Shown here one piece after another: positions 1 through 9,039 of a stretch of 45,810 nt of DNA (position 1 is its first letter; each line of letters starts with the position of its first letter). The notes beneath the pieces are model-generated. The model was not told where the DNA came from. It saw nothing but the letters and a program-made list of their open reading frames with translations, and made no database searches. A program made the position numbers and the translations under genes. Source of the stretch: JAWXCM01 sp034408745 (GTDB lineage Bacteria > Acidobacteriota > Terriglobia > Bryobacterales > Bryobacteraceae); contig JAWXCM010000179.1 of NCBI GenBank assembly GCA_034408745.1, forward strand, positions 1 through 45,810, in the 5' to 3' direction.

Positions 1-134
1 ACGTGCACGACGTACACGCCACCGTCCTGCACGCGCTCGGACTCAATCACATCAACGTGACTTTCCTGCACAACGGCCGGTCTGAGCGTCCGACCATCGT
101 CGCAGGAGAAGTAATCAAAAAGGCGTTCGTTTAG
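1..134 (+). CDS. DUF1501 family protein, C-terminal end (partial)
   Basis: Reading from base 3 gives 43 residues before the TAG at 132-134, including the segments DVHATVLHALGLNH and LHNGRSERPTIVAGEVI. These match the usual end of DUF1501 (sulfatase-fold) proteins, where an HD.HAT..H.LGLDH segment is followed by a T.L.NGR...L..V.GEV tail. The rest of the gene lies before the window. DUF1501 proteins are exported and are normally encoded beside planctomycete-type cytochrome (DUF1587/1592/1585) genes; such a gene, damaged, lies about 2 kb away on the other strand. The stop overlaps the stop of the convergent hydrolase gene. The family call is firm for such a short piece, but its substrate is unknown. 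Confidence 0.72.
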   Translation, partial: VHDVHATVLHALGLNHINVTFLHNGRSERPTIVAGEVIKKAFV

Positions 135-2017
135 CGAACCGCGGATCGCGTCGACTGCGAGAGCGCCCACTCCCGGTGACGCACCGCCAAATCGGCGACA
201 GCAGTTACATCCTCCGGTAACAGCAGCCCGTGGTCGGCAAGAGCCCGAGCCTCGCGCGACGCACAGCCCGAGTAGTCGCCCGCGACCGTCGCTAAAGGAA
301 TATACGAGCCCGTATTGGCGAGCAGCGTATCGGAAGCGCCCGCCGACGCGTTGCGCAGGTTCCACCCGGTGAACACACCCAGCGAACAGGACACCTCAGG
401 CATACGCACACCCGCCACGTCGTTGCCGTCCTTGCCCGCCTGCGGAACCAGCGGAGCATACTGGTTCACCACCCGGGGCGGCTCCGTCGTAACCACGCCA
501 GCCCGTAAGTAATCCTTGCCGAAATCCAATACCGCCGGTTGATGCGTCTTCACAGGCAACGCAACCTCGGGCAGGGCAGGGAAGCGATATCCCTGAAGCG
601 CAGTCAGTGTGCCATCCGTAATCCTCGGGTACGACGCCGGAGGCGGAGTCTTCCCCTCCGAGACCCACGCCTGCAAATGTCCCAGCAAAGCCCGCATCGC
701 CCAGCGATAGTCGTTGAAGTTCGCCAGATTCTGACCGCGTCCCCGCGACGGTGGAAACGCAGCGGGACCATGCTGGCCGCCCGCGAACAGATACATCCGC
801 GTAGTTGGCGCCAGTGGCAAATCCCGTTTACCGTCGGTCGTCGTGTGCACCAGAGAAGCGCCCGATCCCCAATACTCGTAAGCCGAGTTCGTATAGAAAA
901 CCTTCGGCATCACCTTCGCCGCACGAGCCCTCTGCAGTATCCCGTCGACTCGGCCCGTCACGTGGTCCTTCTGGTCCAGATCCGCAAACGGAAACTGCTC
1001 CGTCGGTGACAGCGACCCGTTCCGCAGTGGACCCGCTGTGCGCGAATGCTGCACAAAGCGGTGGAACGTCGCCCGTCGAGCCCCGGCCACATGCGCGAAG
1101 ATTCCGTCGAACACCTGCCGCCCGTCTTCGCCCTTGTTGAACCCTTCGTACAAGTACCCACGAAGCAGCATTGCGCTCTGCGACGTCCCAAACCCAATCG
1201 CGTATTTGTGCTCTCGCTTCAGGTGCGCAATCACGTCGCGAATCGCTGCCGCACCCAGCCCAACAACCGGCGGATCGGAAGACGCATAGATCACCTCGTA
1301 AATGCGTCCCGGAGTTGCGGGCGCATGCAGCCGAATCGCGTCCTTCTCAAGCGTCCACTCCGACGCGGCCAGCACCTTCCGCTCACCGTCCACGCCATCC
1401 CTTACCGTCACCTTCACAGGCGCCGAACTGTCCACAGCATAAGGGGTATGCGACGCATCGCCCAGCGGGATCAAATCGACAGCACGGTCAGGCGTGTGCT
1501 CCGCTCGAACTAAACCCTTCACCCCGGCGGCAACCGGAGCGTAAAGCCGCATGCGGTCCGCGCCGGCAGGCACATCGGTCTGCCATCCGATCCACACCAG
1601 CGTGTAGCCCTCATTCAGCAGCAGCGCGTCGCCGAAGTGCTCAGCCTTGCCCGGATCGGCCGAGCCCTGAGCACGATTGAACATCGCCAGCATGCCCTTG
1701 CCGCCGCGGTTCGGCACCTCGAACAGCACAGTGCCATTGCCCTTCGACACATCAACCGGCCGCAGAATGAAGATGTCCGTCGAGAACTCAACCAGCCCCT
1801 CAGCATTACGAGGAGCCAGCTTCAGATCGACGATGCGCTGATTCGCCGCAAGCTTCGGATCCACCGCGAGCAGCGCCTTACCCTTCAGCCGCTCATATGC
1901 CCCGGCCTTGCCAAACGCCCGCCCGTCGAGCACCGGAGACCTGTCGATAATGTCCAGACGCACCACCGCCGCGCTCGCTGCGCAGCACACAAGGACAGCA
2001 ACAATCGGACAACGCAT
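131..2017 (-). CDS. Exported alpha/beta hydrolase (Abhydrolase_10-like)
   Basis: The 628-residue protein starts at the ATG at 2015-2017, one base after the stop of the upstream gene; an in-frame TTG 20 codons upstream would extend it but would lie inside that gene. Residues 1-17 (MRCPIVAVLVCCAASAA) form a signal peptide. The opening DIIDRSPVLDGRAFGKAGAYERLKG is typical of the 'alpha/beta hydrolase domain-containing' family of about 600-700 residues. The nucleophile elbow is G-T-S-Q-S with Ser at about residue 279, and the late AGGQHGPAAFP segment probably holds the catalytic His. It probably hydrolyses an ester or lactone in the periplasm; the substrate cannot be read from sequence. It is likely co-transcribed with the cytochrome/ankyrin gene. 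Confidence 0.82.
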   Translation of the reverse strand: MRCPIVAVLVCCAASAAVVRLDIIDRSPVLDGRAFGKAGAYERLKGKALLAVDPKLAANQRIVDLKLAPRNAEGLVEFSTDIFILRPVDVSKGNGTVLFEVPNRGGKGMLAMFNRAQGSADPGKAEHFGDALLLNEGYTLVWIGWQTDVPAGADRMRLYAPVAAGVKGLVRAEHTPDRAVDLIPLGDASHTPYAVDSSAPVKVTVRDGVDGERKVLAASEWTLEKDAIRLHAPATPGRIYEVIYASSDPPVVGLGAAAIRDVIAHLKREHKYAIGFGTSQSAMLLRGYLYEGFNKGEDGRQVFDGIFAHVAGARRATFHRFVQHSRTAGPLRNGSLSPTEQFPFADLDQKDHVTGRVDGILQRARAAKVMPKVFYTNSAYEYWGSGASLVHTTTDGKRDLPLAPTTRMYLFAGGQHGPAAFPPSRGRGQNLANFNDYRWAMRALLGHLQAWVSEGKTPPPASYPRITDGTLTALQGYRFPALPEVALPVKTHQPAVLDFGKDYLRAGVVTTEPPRVVNQYAPLVPQAGKDGNDVAGVRMPEVSCSLGVFTGWNLRNASAGASDTLLANTGSYIPLATVAGDYSGCASREARALADHGLLLPEDVTAVADLAVRHREWALSQSTRSAVR

Positions 2018-2018
2018 T

Positions 2019-3143
2019 CTATTCCTTCTTCGCGTAAGAACTGACAACGACTTCCGGCTCCAGAACAATCTCGACACCCGCCGACTTCATCAACTGTCGA
2101 ACCACTGCTTCCGTCTCCGCCGACGCGCGCAGATTGCCTGTTCGATGTACCCCGGCCGCGATGCGCAGTGAAGTCCACCCCAGCTTGTTCTTCTGGTTCC
2201 AGACCTCCACCTTCGCGCCATGCGTGCCCAGATACTGCGCCACAGCAGGCAGGTGCTTGTAGCAGGCTCCGTGCATCGCAGTCTCGCCGTTCGCGTCCAC
2301 TGCATTCACAGCCGCAAGCACCTCAGCCTCAGTACCAGCGTCCTCACCCGGCGATTCGACGTTTTCATGGGACTTGCCTCGCGGCGGGGGCTCGGCCGTA
2401 GCCGGCGCGTCCAGCCCTTCCACTCGTTCGTTCCGGTCGCGCGACAGTCGGAACTGAATCTCCCACGTCGCATCCACCGGAAACTGGAAGGGCACCACGG
2501 CACCGCCACGCGTGCCGAATGCCAGTCCGTCAAGACGGTCTTCCTGAGTAAGGTCAGGCGGCAGTACAACCGTGTGTCCGTCCGGGGAGCTGATCGGGCT
2601 TCCAGTCGCCAGCCGGCTGATGCTTCGGGCCGCTCCCAGATACCGCTCCAGCAAGGTCGGCGACAGATTACTGACGGTCACGTTGTCCAAGCCGGGGCTG
2701 GTTTCATCAGCCGGCAGCAGCGCGGAGACATCGGCATCCACCCCGAGCAGATCCCGCACCGCGTTCCGGTATTCCAGACGCGTCAGCCGTCGAAACGTCG
2801 CCGTCCGACCAGGGTTCGGCGGCAAGCTGTCCAGCGACGACACCAGGGAACCGATCGTGCTGTTGTAAGTAGCCTCATCCGGCCTCGGCGCTCCGATCGG
2901 AGGCATATGGCGATGACTCAGCTTGCGGACTACTTTCTCCCAGGCTTCCGGATTCTCGGCAGCGGTCTTGGCAGTGGCCTTGCTGAGCGACAGCCCGCCG
3001 GACTTGACACCGTCGGTATGGCATCCCAGGCAGTAGCGGTCGATAACCTGGCGCGGTTCGCTCGCAGCAAAACTCACGAGACTGATTGTGAGGCAGAGCA
3101 GTCGCGTTGGCAAGCGCAGCGACACGGCGGCGAGGTAATGCAT
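2019..3143 (-). CDS. Cytochrome c / DUF1587 protein with ankyrin-type tail (chimeric)
   Basis: The ATG at 3141-3143 gives 374 residues with a signal peptide (MHYLAAVSLRLPTRLLCLTI onward). A planctomycete-type cytochrome domain follows, with a single haem site CLGCH at residues 38-42 and the HMPPIGAPRP distal-Met loop. Next comes DUF1587 (FRRLTRLEYRNAVRDLLGVD, about residues 117-136). The protein should then continue into DUF1592, DUF1588 and DUF1585 (about 750-800 residues in total). Instead, just after the LSRDRNERVEGL segment it changes to NAVDANGETAMHGACYKHLP and KKNKLGWTSLRIA-like sequence, which is the ankyrin end of a different exported cytochrome-ankyrin family. The reading frame is intact, so the gene may be expressed, but it looks like the product of a deletion joining two neighbouring genes (junction about 2360-2411). 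Confidence 0.7.
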   Translation of the reverse strand: MHYLAAVSLRLPTRLLCLTISLVSFAASEPRQVIDRYCLGCHTDGVKSGGLSLSKATAKTAAENPEAWEKVVRKLSHRHMPPIGAPRPDEATYNSTIGSLVSSLDSLPPNPGRTATFRRLTRLEYRNAVRDLLGVDADVSALLPADETSPGLDNVTVSNLSPTLLERYLGAARSISRLATGSPISSPDGHTVVLPPDLTQEDRLDGLAFGTRGGAVVPFQFPVDATWEIQFRLSRDRNERVEGLDAPATAEPPPRGKSHENVESPGEDAGTEAEVLAAVNAVDANGETAMHGACYKHLPAVAQYLGTHGAKVEVWNQKNKLGWTSLRIAAGVHRTGNLRASAETEAVVRQLMKSAGVEIVLEPEVVVSSYAKKE

Positions 3144-3398
3144 TAGGGCTATGTCAATTCTAGAAGCCTCGGCACCCCGCCGCAACGTTCCGAACCGTTC
3201 CGATTCTGTCAGAGGGCATCAGACCGCCCGGAGCGCGGTTTACCACTCGCAATTGCCCTAATTAAGCAGGCGCGTTCAGAGACGGTAGCGCAGTGAGATC
3301 ACGTTGAAGAGCTCGCTGGGTGGCATCGCGACAGGAGCGGTTCCTTTCCGAAGGACTTTGGAATCCGGCAGAAAGGTTGCGAGTCGAGTGGGGCGAGG

Positions 3399-6300
3399 TC
3401 AGGCAGTGCTGCTCCGCCTTACCATCGTGAAAACGACTGGTGTGATAATCAGCGACAGGACCATCGAGACCAGTACCCCGCCGATCACCGCGATCGCCAG
3501 CGGCTGCAGGAGCTGGGCGCCTGAACCAACGCCTAAGGCCAGTGGCAACATTCCAAAGATCGTTGCCAGCGCCGTCATCAGGATCGGCCGCAAGCGCCTG
3601 CGCCCCGCCTGGAATACCGCATCCAGCAGAGCCAGTCCCTGCCCTGTGAAGTGTTGCTCTGAGTCCAGCATCAGGATACCGTTCTTGTGCACAATGCCAA
3701 TCACCATGATGATGCCCATGAACGAAGAGATGTTCAGCGTTTGACCCGTCAACAGCAACGCGAGCAAGGCTCCGAAGGTGCAAAGCAAAGTGGCCAGCAG
3801 AATCGCGAAGGGGTGGGCAAACGAACGGAATTCGAAAACGAGAATGACGAAGATCAAAACCATGGACATCAACAACACTTGCGTCAGTCCCAGGAAAGAC
3901 TCTTTCTGGATCTGGTAGAGACCGCCATACTCGATATTCGTGCCTGGCGGGAGCTTGACCTCCTTCGGCAGGCGCTCCTGAATCTCCTGAATGGCGCTGC
4001 CGAGATCGCGTCGCAACAGACGGGCGGTGACGGAAGAGAGGTTGCGCAGGTTCTCCCTCCGGATCTCGGTCTGACCTTCCTGCATCTCCACGTGAGCGAT
4101 GCTTGCCAGCGGTACGGTGACACCCGTTGGCGAAGTCAAAAGCAGAGACTGCAACTGGTCCACGCCGTTTCTTTGTTCGGCTGGGTAACGAACTCGGATG
4201 CCGATCTTCCGGTCGCCACGGATCATCGTTGAAGCGAGTTGCCCGTCGAGGATGGCCGCTTCGGTGTTCGCGATGTCAGCCACAGTGAATCCGGCGCGCT
4301 GGGCCTTCTCAGGATCAACCCGGAAATTGATCGCCGGGCCGATCACGATTGTTTGATTCACGATATCCACGACGCCGCTCACTTTAGGAAGCCATTCTTC
4401 TATGGTCTTTGCGACCTGTTTGAAGACGGCTTCGTCCTTGTGTGTGATCTTGATCTCGATGGGTTGCGGGGACCATGCCAGATCGCCGACCAGGTCTTCG
4501 AGGACGTGCGGAAACTCAACTTCAATGGCCGATTCAGACGTCGTAATCTTTTCTCGAAGTTCCGACGTGACGTCTTCCAGAGAGCGACTTCGCTTCCTCC
4601 TGAGCTTGACCAGAAAGTCGCCCGTGTTCGGTTCGGCAATCGCCAGAGCCAACCGCGCACCGGTGCGGCGGGAATAGCTCTCGATTTCCGGCGTGTCGGC
4701 GAGATGCTTCTCGATTTTGCGCAGGATTCGATCCGTCTCCTGCAGGGATGTACCTGCGGGCGTGCGGTAGTCCAGGACGAAGGCGCCTTCATCCATCTCC
4801 GGCAGAAATCCGCTTCCCAGTTGAACGTAGAGGCCGCCAACGCCAGCCAGAATCACGACGCTCAGGGCCGCGATCAGTCGGGGATGGTGCAGGCTCCACT
4901 GGAGCGCGGATTCATAACGGGCGGTCAGCCCTCGCATCCAGCGTCCTTCGGAGTTCTCCGTTGCTGGTTTCAACAGCCAGGCCGCGAGTACCGGCGTAAA
5001 TACCAGCGCCAGTACAAGCGAGGCCAGAAGTGACGCGACGAGCGTGAGCGCCAGCGCGCGAAAGAACACGGCGGTGATTCCCCCAAGGAAAATGAGCGGA
5101 ACAAACACCATGATCGGCGTCAGGGTCGAACCGATCAGCGCCGGTGTGAGTTCCACAATCGCTTTGCGAGCCGCATCCAGGGGCAGTTCACCGTGGTGCA
5201 GATGAACGGCGATGTTCTCAACCATCACAATGGCATCGTCGATCACCACTCCAATGCAGGCCGCGATTCCGCCCAGGGTCATCAGGTTGAAACTCATGTG
5301 GAAGAGCTTCATGCACACGACGGCGATCAGCACAGCAACCGGAATCACAGCGGCGGCAACCAGGGTGGTGCGCCAGTTTTTCAGGAACAGCAGCAGAACG
5401 CCGACGGATAGTACGAGACCAATCAGGATGCTTTCCACAACTCCAAAAATCGAGTCCCGCACCAGAATGGACTGATCGTAGTAAGTGGAGATCTCGATAT
5501 CCTTTGGCAATGTCTTTCGCATCTCGGCCAGTTCCGCGTTCACCGCGTCGGCCACCTCAATAGCATTGCCGTCCGGCTGCTGAAGCACATTCACCAGAAC
5601 GGCCGGACGCCCGTTGGCGGTGACGATGTTGTAAGTCGGCTTCTCGCCGGCCCGCACCTCCGCCAGGTCCCTGATCAGCACCGCGTTACCTTTGACGACA
5701 TCGACGACCGTGTTCTCAATTTGTTCCGGCTTTTCCATGAGCCCGGTGACGGTCGTTAGATAGAGGTGATAGTTCTCCTGCAACATTCCCGCCGGCACCA
5801 GCGTGTTGCTGTTGCGGATTGCGTCCACCACCTTCGTCAGCGGCATGTTGAAAGCGTTGAGCCGTTTGGGATCGACAATGACGTGATATTCGGGAGCACG
5901 TCCGCCCACGATCCTGGTTTCCGCAACGCCTGGTAACCGGTAGAGGCGAGGGGAAAGCTCATAGTAGGCAAGGTCCCACAGCTCCGACGTGCTGCGGGAG
6001 GGAGACGTGATACTGAACCCCACCATCGGGAATACCGAAAAGGTCAGCCGGTTGATGTAGAAACGGCATTCCGGAGGTAATGTCGGCGTGATCTGAGAAA
6101 TTCTCCCCTGCACCAGATGGAGTGCGTTGAGGATGTCCACGTCCCAGCGAAAGAACACGCTGATTTCCGTCGATCCGCGCGCCGTCGTGGAGCGGAGGGT
6201 GGTCACGCCGGGCACCAGTCGGATGGCCTCTTCAATAGGACGAGTGACCGTCGTCATCTGAATGTTCGGCGGGGAGATGCCGTTATCCACCAGAATGACG

Positions 6301-6440
6301 ATGCGCGGAAAATCGGTCTGCGGAAAGATGGAGACGGGAATCTGCGGAATCAGGAACAGGCCCGAGACCGCGAAGCTGAGCGCTACCAGGACCAGCGCCC
6401 GGCCATGACGGAGAGCGAACTCCGCCAGACTGTTACTCAT
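3399..6440 (-). CDS. RND efflux pump, inner-membrane permease (AcrB/HAE family)
   Basis: At 1013 residues this is normal length for an RND permease. TM1 is near residues 13-32, followed by the first large periplasmic loop. TM4 carries GVVIDDAIVMVENI with the paired aspartates of the proton relay (AcrB D407/D408 equivalents), and TM10 carries VHKNGILMLDSEQ with the conserved Lys. These point to a proton-driven drug or hydrophobe exporter (HAE type) rather than a metal pump, though the substrate is not readable. It is the last gene of a three-gene operon: its ATG overlaps the adaptor stop in an ATGA. About 255 bases without a convincing gene follow its stop before the next gene on the same strand. 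Confidence 0.93.
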   Translation of the reverse strand: MSNSLAEFALRHGRALVLVALSFAVSGLFLIPQIPVSIFPQTDFPRIVILVDNGISPPNIQMTTVTRPIEEAIRLVPGVTTLRSTTARGSTEISVFFRWDVDILNALHLVQGRISQITPTLPPECRFYINRLTFSVFPMVGFSITSPSRSTSELWDLAYYELSPRLYRLPGVAETRIVGGRAPEYHVIVDPKRLNAFNMPLTKVVDAIRNSNTLVPAGMLQENYHLYLTTVTGLMEKPEQIENTVVDVVKGNAVLIRDLAEVRAGEKPTYNIVTANGRPAVLVNVLQQPDGNAIEVADAVNAELAEMRKTLPKDIEISTYYDQSILVRDSIFGVVESILIGLVLSVGVLLLFLKNWRTTLVAAAVIPVAVLIAVVCMKLFHMSFNLMTLGGIAACIGVVIDDAIVMVENIAVHLHHGELPLDAARKAIVELTPALIGSTLTPIMVFVPLIFLGGITAVFFRALALTLVASLLASLVLALVFTPVLAAWLLKPATENSEGRWMRGLTARYESALQWSLHHPRLIAALSVVILAGVGGLYVQLGSGFLPEMDEGAFVLDYRTPAGTSLQETDRILRKIEKHLADTPEIESYSRRTGARLALAIAEPNTGDFLVKLRRKRSRSLEDVTSELREKITTSESAIEVEFPHVLEDLVGDLAWSPQPIEIKITHKDEAVFKQVAKTIEEWLPKVSGVVDIVNQTIVIGPAINFRVDPEKAQRAGFTVADIANTEAAILDGQLASTMIRGDRKIGIRVRYPAEQRNGVDQLQSLLLTSPTGVTVPLASIAHVEMQEGQTEIRRENLRNLSSVTARLLRRDLGSAIQEIQERLPKEVKLPPGTNIEYGGLYQIQKESFLGLTQVLLMSMVLIFVILVFEFRSFAHPFAILLATLLCTFGALLALLLTGQTLNISSFMGIIMVIGIVHKNGILMLDSEQHFTGQGLALLDAVFQAGRRRLRPILMTALATIFGMLPLALGVGSGAQLLQPLAIAVIGGVLVSMVLSLIITPVVFTMVRRSSTA

Positions 6441-7678
6441 TTGGCCGACTCCTTGCCAATCTGCACCTGCGAGGCATCAGGCAGTTCGTAGCCACCTTCC
6501 ACGATGACCGTTTGACCTGCTTTTAGTCCACGGAGAATAACCCGTTTCTCGCCTGCCAGATCTCCCACCTCAACCTCTGTGCGATGGGCAATGTTCCTGG
6601 AGTCCACAATGAGAACCGAACCCTTGCGGGTACCCTCCTCCAACTGGAGGGCGCCGACAGGGACAAGCACTGTGTCCTGCAACGAACCTGTTTGAAAAGC
6701 GACGCGGCCAAAGGTCCCGGAGCGCAATGTGGACGGTGGCCTGGAGATTTCACACCAGATCTCGACTGTCCGGCGTTGCGCGTCGACGGCCCGACTGATC
6801 ACGCTGACCTTGCCGCCAGTCGCTTTCTCCTCGGAATCGCCACCCGAAAAGGCGCAGGGCTGTCCCAGGGTGACTCGCGATGCCTCGGCTTCGGGCACCT
6901 GTGCCCTCGCGGAAACAGTGGCGAGATCGACAATCGTAAAAATAGGCGAACTTGGCTGACCCAAATCACCCGCGTACTGAAACTGTTCGGTGATGACGCC
7001 GGAGAATGGCGCGCGCAAGTCCGCGAACTGTAGTTGCGCCGTCACGCTGGCAAGCCGGCTCTTTGCCTGTTCTACCCGAGCCTCGGCAATCCTCAGGTCC
7101 TGTCCCTGGGACTGTTGCTCCAAAAGAGCGAGTGAGCGCGTTGCCACATCGAAGTTCGTCTTTGCGGTGGCGAGTTCGGTCTCGCTGATCAGGAGATCGC
7201 GGTTGGGAATCGCGCCCTGCTCGAATAGTGATTTTCGTCGGCCGTAGATCTTCTGCGACTGATTGAGCGCGGCGCGAGTGGTTTCGACCAGACCGCGGCC
7301 TCGCTCCAGTTCCGTCGGCAGCGTGCCTTTACGAGCCTTCTCCAGACTGGCCTGCGCATCGGCAACCATGGCCAACGCTTCGTCGCGCTGAGCGCTGAGG
7401 TCACGATTCTCGAGGGTGGCGAGCACCGTGCCTGCGGAGACAGTGTCGCCCTTGCGAACCCTCAATTCACGGATGACACCCGTCAGGCGAGGCGTGATAT
7501 TCGCCTGCTCGCGGGGAAAGATAGTAGCTGGCGCGCGTAAGATCAGCTCGACGGAAGTCCCTTCCGCCCGGGCCGTCTTAACTGCAACGACAGCCTTCGT
7601 GGGGGCGGGGTCTTCCCCGTGGCCGCCACCACAACCGGACAGCATCAGACCGAAAGTCAACAAGTAAAGGATCTTCAT
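6437..7678 (-). CDS. RND efflux periplasmic adaptor (membrane fusion lipoprotein)
   Basis: The 413-residue protein opens with a lipoprotein signal, with lipobox LSGC and Cys at residue 16, so it is probably anchored in a membrane facing the periplasm. It then has the first barrel-sandwich/lipoyl half (PRLTGVIRELRVRKGDTVSAG), an alpha-helical hairpin of about 110 residues (LENRDLSAQRDEAL through SRLASVTAQL), the second half-motif (LRAPFSGVITEQF) and a beta-barrel plus membrane-proximal domain. This is the standard HlyD/AcrA order. It overlaps both neighbours by four bases, so translation of channel, adaptor and pump is probably coupled. It links the pump to the outer-membrane channel. Confidence 0.92.
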   Translation of the reverse strand: MKILYLLTFGLMLSGCGGGHGEDPAPTKAVVAVKTARAEGTSVELILRAPATIFPREQANITPRLTGVIRELRVRKGDTVSAGTVLATLENRDLSAQRDEALAMVADAQASLEKARKGTLPTELERGRGLVETTRAALNQSQKIYGRRKSLFEQGAIPNRDLLISETELATAKTNFDVATRSLALLEQQSQGQDLRIAEARVEQAKSRLASVTAQLQFADLRAPFSGVITEQFQYAGDLGQPSSPIFTIVDLATVSARAQVPEAEASRVTLGQPCAFSGGDSEEKATGGKVSVISRAVDAQRRTVEIWCEISRPPSTLRSGTFGRVAFQTGSLQDTVLVPVGALQLEEGTRKGSVLIVDSRNIAHRTEVEVGDLAGEKRVILRGLKAGQTVIVEGGYELPDASQVQIGKESAK

Positions 7679-8952
7679 CGACCGGCCGCGACCTCCAGGT
7701 CCGCTCGTGCATTCGTGTAGAGAAACAGCGTATTGAAATAGTTGGCCCGAGCTTGTTGCAGCTGGGTCTGCGCAAAAACCACCTCCAGCGCCGGACCTTC
7801 ACCACCGTCATAGCGCAGCCGGGAGAGTTTCAGGTTTTGTTCAAACAGCTTCACCTGGGAGTCCGCCGTCTTCAATTGCGAATGGATCGAGTTTAGTCTC
7901 GACCTGGCCGACTCGTACTCTCGGGAAAAGACCCTCTCCGAGACCTGGCGGGTGGTAGTTATCTGCTCCGCACGCAAAGTGAACTGCTGAGCTAAGCTAC
8001 GGGCGCGAAACCAGTCGAAGACTGGGATGTTGAGAGTGGCTGTAAGCGCTTTGCCTCTTTCGTTCCAGGCGTAGCGACTGGCGTCGATTCCGTATTGGTA
8101 GCCGAGAAAGATCTGCGGCAGCAGCGCCGCGCGCTCGCGTTTGGCATCCAGGGTAAAGCCCTGTTTCTGGAGGTCGAAGATCCGAAATTCCGGCCGGCGA
8201 AGGAAGGCGGCGGGCTCCGGCGCTGGTGCTTCGACCGCAACCTGCGCTAACGCATCCTCCAGATTGAGCGGTGCATCGGTATCCGCTGTCCAGTAGCTTG
8301 CCAGTTCCTGGTTCGCCAGCCGGGCATCCAGTTCCGCAGCCTGATTTAGTTGATCGAAGGATGCCACCTGCGCCGACGCTTTCACCACATCGGCCTGAGC
8401 AGCTTCGCCTCCGCCGAATAGTGCCTGGACCCGTGTCTCGAATGCCTGAGCTTCGGTCAGGCTGCTTTGTGAAGCCTCCGCGAGTTTCCGTGCCACCAGA
8501 ACGCGGTAGTACGCGATGGTCACCGCACGCCGCAAATCGCGCTCGGAAAGCCGGATGCCAACCTCCGCCGCATCGCGATCCACCCTGGACCGGGCGTAGG
8601 CAGCCCGCAGCCGTCCGGAAGTATCGATTTCAACTCCCACACTGGCCATCGTGATGTACTCTCGCGGGCCATTGAAGGAGACGAACGCCTGACGGTCGGA
8701 TCGTGGCGAATTGTAAACTGTGCCTCCAGTCAGACTGGCCTGCGGGAGGAATCCGGATCGCGCGACCTTGATCCCAAGTGCGGCAATTCTGGCTTCCTGC
8801 CTGGCGACTGTGACCGCGGAAGGAATCGAATTCGCCAGCCGGATACAATCGGCCAGGGTGAGAAGGGCTGTGGGCAGCTGCGCGAAAGCTTGAGAAGACG
8901 CGATCGAAACAAACATGAAGCATCGGGCGAGGGTGAGTAGATCCCTTTGCAT
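7675..8952 (-). CDS. TolC-like outer membrane efflux channel
   Basis: The 425-residue protein has a signal peptide ending near ASSQAFA. Two repeated outer-membrane-efflux halves follow, each with long alternating helices (for example LTLADCIRLANSIPSAVTVA, and the late LRYDGGEGPALEVVFAQTQL). The L.L.dcI..A and LR...G......V..A.t.L signatures are those of OEP/TolC channels. It is the first gene of the minus-strand efflux operon, so the promoter should lie in the 87 bases between it and the divergent cytochrome pseudogene. No regulator gene sits beside it. Confidence 0.92.
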   Translation of the reverse strand: MQRDLLTLARCFMFVSIASSQAFAQLPTALLTLADCIRLANSIPSAVTVARQEARIAALGIKVARSGFLPQASLTGGTVYNSPRSDRQAFVSFNGPREYITMASVGVEIDTSGRLRAAYARSRVDRDAAEVGIRLSERDLRRAVTIAYYRVLVARKLAEASQSSLTEAQAFETRVQALFGGGEAAQADVVKASAQVASFDQLNQAAELDARLANQELASYWTADTDAPLNLEDALAQVAVEAPAPEPAAFLRRPEFRIFDLQKQGFTLDAKRERAALLPQIFLGYQYGIDASRYAWNERGKALTATLNIPVFDWFRARSLAQQFTLRAEQITTTRQVSERVFSREYESARSRLNSIHSQLKTADSQVKLFEQNLKLSRLRYDGGEGPALEVVFAQTQLQQARANYFNTLFLYTNARADLEVAAGR

Positions 8953-9039
8953 GCCACCCGATTACAACACACAGATCTGAGGATTAGCTTAACCAACACG
9001 CTCAGGTGATCCTCCCCTTAGACCGCTAAACTCTTCAGC
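8953..9039. promoter_or_regulatory. Divergent intergenic region, efflux operon / cytochrome pseudogene
   Basis: These 87 bases separate the leftward efflux operon from the rightward cytochrome pseudogene and must hold the efflux promoter unless transcription starts inside the pseudogene. The segment is more AT-rich than the flanking coding sequence. No convincing -35/-10 pair or operator palindrome was recognised. Confidence 0.35.

Noticed and set aside
3152..3157. TTGACA on the minus strand in front of the cytochrome/ankyrin gene
   Set aside because: It lies only about nine bases from the start codon, too close to act as a -35 box for that gene.
3260..3398. Possible end of an outer-membrane beta-barrel gene on the minus strand (ELFNVISLRYRL then stop)
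   Set aside because: The match is only about a dozen residues with an aromatic-rich end, and no barrel sequence precedes it in any frame; too weak to call.
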